This document shows positions 11,938 through 22,523 of a DNA stretch of 64,000 nt, one piece after another (positions within the stretch are counted from its first letter, which is position 1; every line of letters begins with the position of its first letter). The stretch covers positions 88,325 through 152,324 of the forward strand of contig WELA01012483.1 in assembly GCA_009602735.1 (NCBI GenBank), in the 5' to 3' direction. The notes beneath the pieces were generated by a model. It did not search any database and had not been told where the DNA came from. It saw only the letters and a list, made by a program, of their open reading frames with translations. This DNA is from Mesotaenium endlicherianum (Eukaryota; Streptophyta; Zygnematophyceae; Zygnematales; Mesotaeniaceae). A program made the position numbers and the translations under genes.

Positions 11938-13125
11938 TGATCCTTCTGACATTGATATCACTGGGGCTCGCTTCACGTATAGTCAGCAGGAACATATCCT
12001 ACCAGCCTGGCGTGCTGCGTATTATCTGGATCTTCTCTCATATCATGTGGGTGCATGTGCTGTAAATCTACTTGTGCCCCTGCATGGAGTTCTTAATATT
12101 TGGTCCAATTCTGCTGTGTTGGAATACTTACGCACTCGAGCCTGGTCTTTGCCTCTCTCTTTGGGTGAACGGGACCGGGTCTTGCATCGCTGTGTTCGAT
12201 ATCACTTGCATGAAGGAACTTTACTGCGTATTTTTTCTCACCACACCCGAGTCGTCCCTCCCCCATCCGAGCGCATGTCCCTCATTCGTAAGATCCATGA
12301 GGAGTCAGGGCACTTCGGGGTTAAACGCACGTGTTCCCTCTTGCAAACCAATTTCTGGTAGGAGGGTTTGGTCACTCAAGTCAGCAAATTTGTTTGCTCA
12401 TGTACGTCTTGTGACCGCGTCAAGAACACCTTCGATGCACTCCCCTCCATTCTTAACCCGCTTCCATTACGAGGGCTCTTTTATCGACGGTCATTGGATC
12501 TGGCTAGTCCCTTACCTCTCTCTAAGCGTGGTATGCGCTACATCCTTGTCATGATTGAGCACCTTATTAAATGGATCGAATTACTTAGCATTCCTGACAA
12601 GTCCAGTGCTTACATCGCTCGCGCATTCACTGAGCGTGTCTTATGTCTGTATGGGGCGTGTGCTGAGGTTCTCACTGAATGAGGGTCAGAGTTTTAGCGC
12701 AATTTGGCTGAGTTGCTTGATAAGTCTTTTATTAATCATCGCACTACTTCTTGCGACCACCCTCAGGCTGATGGGCTCGCAGAGTGCATAATTCAGATCG
12801 TCAAGCGCAGCCTGCGCAAATTTGCCCTCACGTGTGACGTGTCTGACTTGGATGTACACATTTCGTGGCTTGCCATGGGCTATAATTTCAGCAACCAGGC
12901 GTCTTTACATGCATATTCTCCTTATTTTCTATTGTATGGTTGAGAGCCTCTTCTTCCTTCAGCCATTCGTCGCCGAGTTTTTGTGCCTATTCAGCTTGAT
13001 TATCATGACGTCTTGTTAACACACCTCAACGAACAGGTCGCCTTGTTCCAAGCACATGCCTATTGCCATGCATAACTTGCTCACTGCTCAACAGCTACCC
13101 TCGTCTGTGTAGTGGGGTGTACAAG
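11938..13125 (+). mobile_element. Gypsy-type element B, left part (integrase)
   Basis: Plus-strand pol remnant starting next to the E LTR. It encodes an HHCC zinc-binding integrase head (HEESGHFGVKRTC ... CSCTSC) and the integrase core up to a segment reading YNFSNQASLHAYSPYFLLYG. The same polypeptide, in the opposite orientation, is found in copy B' at 60.8-62.0 kb. The element is broken and is interrupted at 13,125 by element A; it resumes at 19,811. Confidence 0.8.
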
Positions 13126-13628
13126 TGTAGTGAAACAGATAGATAAAGTACTTAGTAAAACAGAATACTTTATCTATTCAAGACAAGGATCTTTGAACAC
13201 AAGTGGTAGCTTCTTGAAAGAGAGATGGCTTCTTGAAAGTTAATATATTTCTGGATTTTGGCAAGTACAAGAGTGATTCTCCAATGTCTTTCTATGTTCT
13301 AGCTCTTGTTTATATACTTGCTACATAAGTAATTTCTAGGAAGGTGTATGTTGATGTGTTGGCACCCAACACATCCCAAAACTTGCCACCTCTTTCTAGA
13401 ATAATGTACACATGTCCTTTTGACCTAAAAATGGCACATTTGACTTTTGCCACATGGAGTTCTTCTAGGTCTTTCCTCTAACTTCGAAAATGCCTTGGAA
13501 GGTTCAAAGGACATGAACCAAGTTACTAGAGTACCTATTCACACTTGACTCCACACAATACTACTCCAAATATATTTGAAAACATTAAAATATATGCAAA
13601 CTAATATATAATAACTCAAATCACTACA
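13126..13628 (-). repeat. 3' LTR of element A
   Basis: 503 bp, with inverted ends TGTAGTGA/TCACTACA. It is nearly identical to the copy at 19,303-19,805 and similar, with visible divergence, to the LTR of copy C at 61,989-62,491. Confidence 0.95.
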
Positions 13629-14397
13629 TCACCCCCCCGATAGAAAAAGCGACGTCTCGGCGCGTCAAGTCAGGTCTTACACATGTGGAGCAAACTAGTC
13701 AACAGTTTCAAGTCAGATGCCACACATGTGAAGAGGACTAGTCAAAGGCGCCAAGTCAGGTGCTACACATGTAAGGTAGACTAGGCAAGGTCGTAGGTGG
13801 TGTGACCTTATTGGCTAGCCTACTCCTTAATGATAAAGAAAATTGTACAAGTTGGCCCAGAATCTGCCACGAACTCAAAAATTCATAGCGGCCACAGAAC
13901 TGCTCCAAATCTGAAAATTCGAGTGCCAGACGGACCGCGTCGGAGAACTCTACCGGGTCACCAAATTTGAGAGCATTCTCATTTCTGGAGTGTCGTTGAG
14001 AGCTGAGAGAGTAGGCACTCCTCCAAATCTGTGCAGAAACTTCTGAAAATCATAAGTCCTTCTATACTTCTCCAAATTCTGCAAACTAAGTCTCAAACTG
14101 GGCGCTGTAAGATGTTCTACCAGAGTCTTGAGTTTCAGAGCATTCCAAGTTCAGGGGAGGGCACAATGTCAGAAGGCATATTCTGCCCTAACAATGCCAG
14201 CAGCCTGACCCCCTTCTACTTAGAGCATCATATCTCTCTCACCAGTGCTCCAAATTGAGCAAACTTGGACTCTAAATGACCGGCTACTCATGGACTACAG
14301 CCAGGTAAATTTTCAGAATTTATTATGCAGAGACCTATTACCAGTAGCAGTTTTAGTTTTCTGTCCAGAAACTGCGAGAAGAGAAGAGTGTCTAATG
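13629..14397 (-). other. 3' untranslated region and polypurine tract of element A
   Basis: About 770 bp between the end of pol and the 3' LTR. No open frame of note lies here. On the minus strand a run of seven G (13,632-13,638) just before the LTR is the expected polypurine tract that primes plus-strand DNA synthesis. Confidence 0.7.
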
Positions 14398-17300
14398 TCA
14401 ATTTTTCCTCTTTCTTGTTCTTGCAGGCTGCCTCCAAGGGGTCTTCTGCTGCTTCTTGATGGTGGCAGGCTGCCTCCCTGAAGTCTTCGGGCTTCTAGTA
14501 GAGAGACTTGGGGCTGGTCCAAGATGGGGGTTGGCGGCATGGAAGCGCTTCAACTTTCTCTGAACTTTGTCAAGGTAGTGCGCCGCCACCCAACTATTCT
14601 CCGAATCTGGATATCCTTTCCACTTGATCAAGTATTGCTGCTGTCTCCTGAAATTTCTCATAGCCACTATGTCTTCCACTTCGTACTCCAAATGATCATC
14701 CACTATTGTTGGGGCTGGTGGGGTTGTCACACGTCCTGGGAACTTGTTGTCGGGTTGCACATATGGCTTGAAGAGGGAAGCGTGGAATACGGGGTCGATG
14801 TGCATAGTCTGGGGAAGTTCTAGCTTGAAAGCAACGGGGTTGACTTGCTGGATAATCTTGAAGGGTCCCAAATACTTGGGAGAGAACTTGCTGCCGGCAG
14901 GCCTGTTGTTCAGGGAAATGTTCTTGGATGATAGTAACACGTTGTCACCCACTCTGTACGTAATTTCTCTTCTGGATCTGTTCGCCACTCTTGCTTGAGC
15001 ATCTTGCGCGTGTTGTAGAGCTTTCTTCGCTGCTGTAAGGGCTGCTTCTAATGTCTCCATAAAATCTGTGGCTGCAGGTACTTCATCATGGCCAGCCGTG
15101 AAGCTCAGTGGCGTGGTCGGATGGAAGCCATAGTTGAGGAAGAATGGGGACTCTTGGGTAGAGGCCTGCGTAGTGTTGTTGTAGGCAAACTCGAGGGGGG
15201 TCAAGTACATGTCCCAGTCTTGCTCGAGGGTAGACACGTAGGCCTTTAGAGAGGTCTTTAGGGTACGATTCATACGCTCGGTTTGCCCATCTGATTGTGG
15301 GTGGTAGGCAGTAGACATATCCAGCGATGTACCCAAGTTCTTGAAGAGATTTTTCCAGAAATGGCTTGTGAATCTTGGATCTCTATCTGACACAATTCTT
15401 GATGGTAGTCCATGGAGTCGGAAGATGTTGTCAAAGATGAGTCTTGCAAGTTGTGGTGCTGTAGCCTTAGTCGTCGTGGGAATAAAATGAGCCATCTTGG
15501 TAAGTCTGTCCACCACCGTGAGTATTGCATTATGGCCTCGAGGTGTCACGGGCAAGTCCACGATAAGGTCCATTGAGATGTCCGTCCATTGTCTTTCGGG
15601 GATTGGTAGTGGTTGGAGGAGTCCTCCCGCCTTTTGCGATGATGGCTTGATTCTTTGGCATGTGTCACAGCTCCTGCAGTACTCCTTGACTTGCTTAGAC
15701 ATGCCTGGCCAACAATAAGTCCTAGCTAGAACGCCCGTGGTCCTTAGGATTCCAAAGTGTCCTCCAAGAGGGTTGTCGTGTGCTTCTCGTAGAAGCAAGA
15801 GCCGGAGGTCTAAGTCATTAGGAACACATCTCTGGCCCGTATCTTGCCTCACCCAATAATTGCCTTCTTGCTTCTTGCATGGGTCCAAGGCTGCTTCTCC
15901 GTTCTTGTAGTAAGGGTCTCTTTCATAGGCGGCTGAAAATCGAGCTTCCAGATCTGTCTTCAGGGATACCATCACTGCATTTAATTGCAGTCTTGAGAGG
16001 GGGTCAGCCGGGTTTGTCTTGCCGGGCTGGTACTGAATCGTGATGTTGTATTGTTGCAAGTATCCGCTCCATCTTGCTTGTCTCCTTGAGAGATACGGCT
16101 GCGTTTGGAGGTGCTTTAACGCCTCGTGGTCCGTGGTGACCAGTACTTTGCGTCCTTCAACGTAGCAGCGCCAAACCTTCAAGGCATGTACAATCGCCAA
16201 TGCCTCTCGCTCCGTGGTTGTATAATTTTGCTCGGCTGGATTTAGCTTCCTTGACTCGTAGGCGATGGGCTGCAGTCCCTTGCCTTGGTCTTGAAGCAGG
16301 ATTGCTCCTATTGCATAGGAAGATGCATCGGTGATGACGTGGAAGGGCCAATCTGGGTTTGGACTTGGGAGTGTGAGCACCGGGGATGTGGTCAATCTTC
16401 GCTTTAACTCTTGAAATGCCTCTTCCTCTTTCTCGGTCCATGTATATAGCCTGTCCTTCTTGAGTAGATCTGTCAGGGGGGCTGCTATGTGCGAGAAGCC
16501 TTGGATGAATTTTCTGTACCAATTGGCAAATCCCAAGAATGACTGGAGTTCTTTCTTGGTCGTGGGGGTTGGCCATTCCTCCACCACCGTGGTCTTCTTG
16601 GGGTCCATCTTGATGCCATCAGCAGTCACGTGGAGACCTAGGAACTCCACTTCTTGTTTGGCAAACTCGCACTTTGACTCCTTCGCAAATAGCTTGTTTT
16701 GCTTCAATACTTCAAGGACTTCTTTCAAGTGTCTCGCATGCTCTTCAAGGGTCTTGCTGTAGATAAGGATGTCATCGATGAATACCACCACAAATCTGTC
16801 CAACATGGGCTGAAATATGGTGTTCATCATAGTCATGAAAGTTGCTGGCGCGTTGGTGAGTCCAAATGGCAGGACCATGAACTCAAAATGTCCATATCTT
16901 GTCCTGAATGCCGTCTTCTCTATGTCCGGTTCTGCGATGCGAATCTGGTGGTAGCCGCTCCGTAAGTCAATCTTCGTGAAGTACTTGGCTCCAACCAGCC
17001 GGTCCATGAGCTCATCCATGCGCGGCAGCGGGTATCGATTCTTGATGGTGATCTTGTTGAGGGCGCGATAGTCCACACACATCCTCAAGGTACCATCTTT
17101 CTTCTTGACAAATAGCACCGGGGCTCCAAATGGCGACTTGCTAGGTCGAATGAAGCCATGCTCCAGTAGCTCCTTGATTTGCTTCTTGACTTCGTCTAGC
17201 TCCGTGTATGACATTTTGAACGTAGGCCGAGAGATGGGCTTGCTTCCGGGCTCCAACTCTATCTTGTGGTCTACGAATCTTTTGGGGGGTAGGCCCTTGG

Positions 17301-18063
17301 GCAATTCCGGGGAGAACACTTCTTTGTAGTCCTCTAAGACTTCTTGTATCTCCTTGGGAACGGGGCTGCCTTCTTGACTCTCGATGTCTTTCTTGATGTC
17401 TTTTGGCGTGATCAAGGCCAAAAGAAGCTCGTGTCCCTTCCTCACAAGTCTCTTGAGTTGGAGGGCGGACAATAGTATCTCGTGTGCCGGCTTCTGGATG
17501 TCTTGGGTCTGGATATTCTGGATTGCGCGCAAAATACAGATTCTTGAAGTGATGTCATTCTTGATCTTGATAGTACCGGTCCTCCAATCAACTTGGGGGT
17601 TGTGCTTGGTCAACCAAGGCGTCCCTAGGATGACGTCGTACTTGCCCAATTGCATGGGGGAGAACACTACTCTATCCTTGAAGGACTTGATAGAGAGTGC
17701 CAAGGGGTACGTCTTCTTGGAAGGGGTAGTATAGGAGAATCCATCGGGCATCATAATCTCCTCGTCGTGGTCAAGAGTTCGCATAGTAATACCGTGCTTG
17801 GTGGCAAAATCTGCAGCAATGAAGTTGCCTTGAGCTCCGCTATCCACCAAGATGTGGACCTTCTCTCCTCCAAGGTAACCTCTCAAACTCATTGGGGCTG
17901 GAACGTCGTCTTCAACGGGGGTCTCCACCTCACTTGGCGTGTTGCCTTCTCGTGAAGTGGGTCTTGGGGTGGTAGGCTCCTGGCCTACCGGCGCTGTCCG
18001 TTTTTTGACAACTTTTTGGGGCATGAAAGTGCACGATGGCCCTTTTCCTTGCAATAGAAGCAT
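14398..18063 (-). CDS. pol: Pol polyprotein of element A (PR-RT-RH-IN-chromodomain)
   Basis: A 1,221-codon frame. In order it contains an aspartic protease ([11 protein letters not shown]), reverse transcriptase with the [12 protein letters not shown] catalytic motif, RNase H, an integrase with an HHCC head ([10 protein letters not shown] ... CRSCDTC), the catalytic core, and a C-terminal chromodomain ([12 protein letters not shown] ... [15 protein letters not shown]). It overlaps the end of gag by about 80 nt in another frame, the arrangement typical of read-through or frameshift expression in this family. Polymerase and integrase would act in a virus-like particle. Confidence 0.95.
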   Translation of the reverse strand: MLLLQGKGPSCTFMPQKVVKKRTAPVGQEPTTPRPTSREGNTPSEVETPVEDDVPAPMSLRGYLGGEKVHILVDSGAQGNFIAADFATKHGITMRTLDHDEEIMMPDGFSYTTPSKKTYPLALSIKSFKDRVVFSPMQLGKYDVILGTPWLTKHNPQVDWRTGTIKIKNDITSRICILRAIQNIQTQDIQKPAHEILLSALQLKRLVRKGHELLLALITPKDIKKDIESQEGSPVPKEIQEVLEDYKEVFSPELPKGLPPKRFVDHKIELEPGSKPISRPTFKMSYTELDEVKKQIKELLEHGFIRPSKSPFGAPVLFVKKKDGTLRMCVDYRALNKITIKNRYPLPRMDELMDRLVGAKYFTKIDLRSGYHQIRIAEPDIEKTAFRTRYGHFEFMVLPFGLTNAPATFMTMMNTIFQPMLDRFVVVFIDDILIYSKTLEEHARHLKEVLEVLKQNKLFAKESKCEFAKQEVEFLGLHVTADGIKMDPKKTTVVEEWPTPTTKKELQSFLGFANWYRKFIQGFSHIAAPLTDLLKKDRLYTWTEKEEEAFQELKRRLTTSPVLTLPSPNPDWPFHVITDASSYAIGAILLQDQGKGLQPIAYESRKLNPAEQNYTTTEREALAIVHALKVWRCYVEGRKVLVTTDHEALKHLQTQPYLSRRQARWSGYLQQYNITIQYQPGKTNPADPLSRLQLNAVMVSLKTDLEARFSAAYERDPYYKNGEAALDPCKKQEGNYWVRQDTGQRCVPNDLDLRLLLLREAHDNPLGGHFGILRTTGVLARTYCWPGMSKQVKEYCRSCDTCQRIKPSSQKAGGLLQPLPIPERQWTDISMDLIVDLPVTPRGHNAILTVVDRLTKMAHFIPTTTKATAPQLARLIFDNIFRLHGLPSRIVSDRDPRFTSHFWKNLFKNLGTSLDMSTAYHPQSDGQTERMNRTLKTSLKAYVSTLEQDWDMYLTPLEFAYNNTTQASTQESPFFLNYGFHPTTPLSFTAGHDEVPAATDFMETLEAALTAAKKALQHAQDAQARVANRSRREITYRVGDNVLLSSKNISLNNRPAGSKFSPKYLGPFKIIQQVNPVAFKLELPQTMHIDPVFHASLFKPYVQPDNKFPGRVTTPPAPTIVDDHLEYEVEDIVAMRNFRRQQQYLIKWKGYPDSENSWVAAHYLDKVQRKLKRFHAANPHLGPAPSLSTRSPKTSGRQPATIKKQQKTPWRQPARTRKRKN

Positions 18064-19265
18064 AGTCCAGCCGTCATGAGAGCTTCTTTTTCAGCCGGGG
18101 AGAGTCTTGCTTTCACTCCTTGCTGGTTTCTTGCATCATAAGTGTCATTGGAGGGTCTTCCACTCTTCCGGGCAGCCGCGGGGTCCCTTTTAATAACTCC
18201 GATTTCCATGGGTGTGGGTCCAGATTCGGATGTGGAAGGGGCTGCGTACACCCGCGTCGTCGGTACCCGTGAAGATGAAGGCACGGAGTGCTTGAAATCC
18301 AAGGTATCCACCTTTTGGGCCACTTCAATGATCTTTGAGAAGTCCGTCAAGTCGCGTAACTCCACTTCCTTTGCCACCTTGGGTTTGAGGCCAAAGATGT
18401 AGCGGTCAATCTTCTCCTCGAGAGACATGTTGGGGATCTCAAGAGTGAGGGCGTGAAATCTGGATGTATACTCTTGAACGGACGTCGTTTGCTTGAGATG
18501 GTGGAGCTTTCCTCGGGCAATCTTCTCCGCATTGATGGGCATGAATTGCTTCTTGAGGGCCTCACGAAAATCTGCCCATCTTGCATATGATGGTGGGGGC
18601 TCTTGGCCGAGCATGGGGTGCGCCATAGCTTGATATATAGCCGCTTGATAGTTACGCCACCATGATGTTGCTGCTCCTCTAAGTAAGGTAACGGCAAAGG
18701 GAACGTAGTCCTCCTCGGGTACTTCAAGGAATGCGAGGTACGTCTCCACTTGGTAGAGCCATAAATTCAGGTTGGCACCTTTCCCGGGGTTGAAAGTGTC
18801 GGGTTTGCCGGGCTTGATGAGTTTCCTTGCTCTCGTTGGCTCTTGTGGAGGCGCTTGAGCCGGGGCTGGATTTTGAGCATTGCTCGCAATAGGGGCAACC
18901 ATGGCAGCCATAGCTTCTCTTGACGCTTGCACGGTTGCTTCATAGGTGGCCAAGCCCACTTGGTTGTGGACGGTCATTAGGAAGGCTGCCCACTCATTTG
19001 CGGGAACTCCTTGTGGTGGGGTCAACTTTGCTATAGCGGCTGCCACGGGATTTGACGGTGCTCCTCCTTGTGGTGCTTCTTGTTGTTGGAGATTTCCTTG
19101 AGTAGGCTCTCCCATCGACGCTGGAGGAGGGTGTGCTCCTCCTTGTGGTGCTTCTTGTTGTTGCAGATTTTCTTGAGTGGGCTCTCCCATCGGCGCTGGA
19201 GGAGGGTGTCTTGGAGAGGAAGGGCTTCCTTCGAAAGCTTGCTGTTGGTCTTGAGGATCGGCCAT
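17985..19265 (-). CDS. gag: Gag of element A
   Basis: A 426-codon frame, starting 37 nt inside the 5' LTR boundary. The N-terminal part is rich in Gln and Pro with a short duplication ([14 protein letters not shown] and [14 protein letters not shown]). It is followed by a retrotransposon gag domain (about residues 150-290) and a CCHC knuckle, [14 protein letters not shown], near the C terminus. It would form the particle shell and bind the RNA. A close relative is encoded by copy C at 62,529-63,788. Confidence 0.93.
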   Translation of the reverse strand: MADPQDQQQAFEGSPSSPRHPPPAPMGEPTQENLQQQEAPQGGAHPPPASMGEPTQGNLQQQEAPQGGAPSNPVAAAIAKLTPPQGVPANEWAAFLMTVHNQVGLATYEATVQASREAMAAMVAPIASNAQNPAPAQAPPQEPTRARKLIKPGKPDTFNPGKGANLNLWLYQVETYLAFLEVPEEDYVPFAVTLLRGAATSWWRNYQAAIYQAMAHPMLGQEPPPSYARWADFREALKKQFMPINAEKIARGKLHHLKQTTSVQEYTSRFHALTLEIPNMSLEEKIDRYIFGLKPKVAKEVELRDLTDFSKIIEVAQKVDTLDFKHSVPSSSRVPTTRVYAAPSTSESGPTPMEIGVIKRDPAAARKSGRPSNDTYDARNQQGVKARLSPAEKEALMTAGLCFYCKEKGHRALSCPKKLSKNGQRR

Positions 19266-19284
19266 CTTCTTGTGCTACCAAAGT

Positions 19285-19302
19285 GCCTAGCTCCGATACC
19301 AC
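19285..19302 (-). other. Primer-binding site of element A
   Basis: On the minus strand GTGGTATCGGAGCTAGGC follows the 5' LTR directly. It corresponds, with small differences, to the complement of the 3' end of plant initiator tRNA-Met (TGGTATCAGAGC), the usual primer of plant gypsy elements. Confidence 0.8.
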
Positions 19303-19805
19303 TGTAGTGAAACAGATAGATAAAGTACTTAGTAAAACAGAATACTTTATCTATTCAAGACAAGGATCTTTGAACACAAGTGGTAGCTTCTTGAAAGAGA
19401 GATGGCTTCTTGAAAGTTAATATATTTCTGGATTTTGGCAAGTACAAGAGTGATTCTGGAATGTCTTTCTATGTTCTAGCTCTTGTTTATATACTTGCTA
19501 CATAAGTAATTTCTAGGAAGGTGTATGTTGATGTGTTGGCACCCAACACATCCCAAAACTTGCCACCTCTTTCTAGAATAATGTACACATGTCCTTTTGA
19601 CCTAAAAATGGCACATCTGACTTTTGCCACATGGAGTTCTTCTAGGTCTTTCCTCTAACTTCGAAAATGCCTTGGAAGGTTCAAAGGACATGAACCAAGT
19701 TACTAGAGTACCTATTCACACTTGACTCCACACAATACTACTCCAAATATATTTGAAAACATTAAAATATATGCGAACTAATATATAATAACTCAAATCA
19801 CTACA
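19303..19805 (-). repeat. 5' LTR of element A
   Basis: 503 bp, the partner of 13,126-13,628. It would contain the promoter of the element. No TATA box was assigned with confidence. Confidence 0.95.
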
Positions 19806-20900
19806 ACAAGCCTCGTGTGGTCAAGCTTGAGGTCAAGGATGTCTACTTACAGCGGGAGATGCGGGACACACTTGATGTCCGTGCTAGTCCTGTCATCTTA
19901 CGTGGGCATATCGTTAGTCCTAATGGGGTACTTACGCTTAAGGGTTCCAACGATCGCACCATTCGTGAGAACTTGAAAAATTGCACATCTTGCCACTTGC
20001 CTAACATCCTTAACGAGGTGGACCCATTGCAAGCCACCGTTCCAGCTAACCACTCCTGTCAAGGATGTGGGTCTATTCGTTGTCCTACTTCTATGTTGTT
20101 GTGCGATTGTTGTAATGCTGGGTGGTATTTGATTTGTTTGTCTCCTCCTTCGCCTAAGATTCCTGCAGGTGATTGATTTTGCCTTTTGTGCAGAGCAACA
20201 CCAAAAGCCTAGGACCCTCTCATTAATCCTCTTTGTGTCTTGTTGCGCTGCCCTTTCCTTCCTCGTTTCCGAGTTTAGTCGCACGTGCAGGTCCCTCCCC
20301 CCTTCCGTGGTGGGAGCAGTCCCTGTCTTCCAACGTTTGTGGGCTCCCTCCGCCGCTGCTCACCCCCGACATTGCTGACGCCCTACGTGCGGACTTCTTG
20401 GAAATCTTACGTGCCCCCACCGACTACCTGTCACTCGACGGCCGTCCCTCGCTCTCGTCGCCGACATTCCGCTCCCACGTGGAGTCTTACCCCGTCGTCG
20501 TTTGCCACATTTATCGCTTGAAGTATCTTCCTCCCGAGTTTACTTATCTCGGCTCGCGGGAGGTCATCCTCTCTTTCGTCGTCCTCGACAATCCCCTTTT
20601 ATCTCCCTGTGTTTACCATTACCATTCAACCACCGCCTCGTCCCGTCGCCTTCTGTTGGGAGGGGGGATTTTATAACTCATTTTTTGCTTTAGCCAGTAG
20701 CTAACCAGTAGTGTCCAGTTCAAAATCTTGCTATTCTTTTCTCTTTCACAGCTAATAAGCTGTGGGCTTTTCCCCTTGCTTTGGGGGATTTTTACCCACA
20801 GCACATAGAGTATGTCAGTCCGTGTCCAGTCCAGGGAGTGGTCTCCTCCTAAGTCACATCCTTGCCTTTTCGGCCCATGCATGAGTTAGTCGCATCGAGA
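19806..20900 (+). mobile_element. Gypsy-type element B, right part with PHD-finger-like tail
   Basis: Continuation of element B beyond the nested element A. It encodes the integrase C-terminal region (around REMRDTLDVRASPVILRGHI) and then a cysteine-rich module of PHD-finger type (CQGCGS ... MLLCDCCNAGW ... PKIPAGD), which also occurs in B'. A purine tract at about 20,657-20,667 precedes an LTR-like region around 20,670-20,880 that shares the phrase GCTGTGGGCTTTTCCCC with B'. The exact right terminus is not certain. The element is broken. Confidence 0.72.
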
Positions 20901-22523
20901 CCTAGCGTCCACCCACAATCCTAATTACAACAAGGGAGTGCATACTTGGGAGGAGATGGCCTCCAAGTTGCCTTGCCGAGTTGGATAAATAGGCAGGCAG
21001 ACAGAGGACGAGAATCATTTATGCGCAAAGAAGAGGAAGAAGAAGAAAAAAGGCGTGAAGGCCAACTTTAAAGTGATAATTTATAAGGAGCTAGGAAGCC
21101 ACACTTCAGTTGCCCTTCCTTAATTTCAATTGCTTCTTACAAAGCTAGGAAGTAAATGAGTTAGCGCTTAGTATTTTCATAAAGAAAGAAAAACTTTTGG
21201 ACAGGTTAAATTTGGCAAATTTGATGTCTTGTGAGAATCTTGATGGAGATTGTAAGAGTACACCAGCGTGCAAGAAGCACACAAATGGTGAGTTGCTCGG
21301 CAAATTCAAGTTCTCAGAAGTTGCTTGCAAAAAGCAGATGCTAGGATTGCTCTCGGTGAAGAATCGAGAAAAGAGAGTACTCACAGTGAAGAATTAATGA
21401 GTGTGGCCAAGACCCGAGAAACTCAGGTTGAGTAATAAGAGTTGCCGTAAGACTAGGAGTTTCATAAGCTTGTACTTAGCAAAAAAGCGAAGCGAAAGCT
21501 TGAAAAGGCATCTTTCTCTGGTCAAAGTGTGCTTGCAGACTGCTTGCAAATTACAATACTTGAGAACCTTGTCGGTATGAGCAAATGACTCACATAGAAG
21601 TAGTAATTTATGCATTAAGTTGAAGGCACCAAACTTCTTTTCTTGCAACAAAGGATTTGAAAACACTCTGAGAACACAAGTCATGAGATTCGTGGAATGT
21701 AGCTTCTGTGTGTGAACACTAAAGCTGCTTACTAAGGGAACTTGGTCAGATGTCAGCCAGGTCAATGGAGTGCGAGTCCAAGGTCAACTAAACCTGGACA
21801 CGCACGTTTGAAGTAAACGGACAATGTCTAACTTACACTTTACCCAAGTGCACCGAGGCACCGACATGGTTAGGCACGACAAATATGAGCAAAATTGCAA
21901 AGATGGGCCAAATCGAAGCAGCCAAAAGCCAGGCAATGAGAAAGGCGAAGCCATGGAAAGGGGCCTGGGCTGGCCTGGGCTTACCCTAGCTGGAGCGCGT
22001 GAGCTGGCGTGGGCAGCGCTGGGCTACTCGAGCGCTGCCCGGCCACTTGTCGGGCGTTGAAGCTTGGCTGAGCCCGGCCCCCTGCCATCCGAAAAAGCAG
22101 CAAAAAAGTGCACCCCGAATTTGCCCCGAGCAGCCCCGAGTGCACCCCGGCTTGCCCCAAGTTCCAACTCTGGTACATCAACATCGACCAACACATGCAC
22201 CAACTGGTTCTTGTATCCCGCAAAGCCGTGCTGCCATGGTCATACCAATTACAGCACGTAACGCGATGCTTGCGAGGTCGCGTCCAGAATGTAGAAAACC
22301 CAAAGAAGCATATCTTCTTGATCGACAATCAAGACTGCACAAAGGTTGTGAACAGGCTGCATTCATAATTACTCTTTGAAAACTGTGATCAGGTGGGCTA
22401 CTTGACCTGAAAGAAATAGTCAGCAAAATTTTGGTCCGTGATGACTGGTATCGAACTTTGAAGGGCGGGGGAGGTGATGCATTAAGCACATCTTTGTGAA
22501 GGACTTCGTATGTAGCTTAACTC
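20901..22523. other. Intergenic region, no gene recognised
   Basis: Mixed-composition DNA between the repeat block and the first host gene. Open frames are short and lack recognisable domains or consistent splice sites. Around 21,960-22,160 there are degenerate repeats of GGCTGGGC and CCCCGAG type. The promoter of the gene at 22,524 should lie at its right end, but I could not mark elements in it. Confidence 0.4.

Larger units (their letters stand above)
13126..19805 (-). mobile_element. Ty3/gypsy chromovirus A, looks whole, inserted into B
   Basis: A 6,680-bp minus-strand element with 503-bp LTRs at both ends (TGTAGTGA...TCACTACA) and the 5-bp target duplication ACAAG at 13,121-13,125 and 19,806-19,810. 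Inside are an initiator tRNA-Met primer-binding site, gag (17,985-19,265), a long pol (14,398-18,063) and a polypurine tract (13,632-13,638). The two LTRs differ at about four positions by eye, so the insertion is young. The C-terminal chromodomain of pol places it among the chromoviruses, as does the plant-type primer site. It looks whole. Confidence 0.95.

Noticed and set aside
14245-14998. Plus-strand frames within element A
   Set aside because: Antisense shadows of the pol gene.
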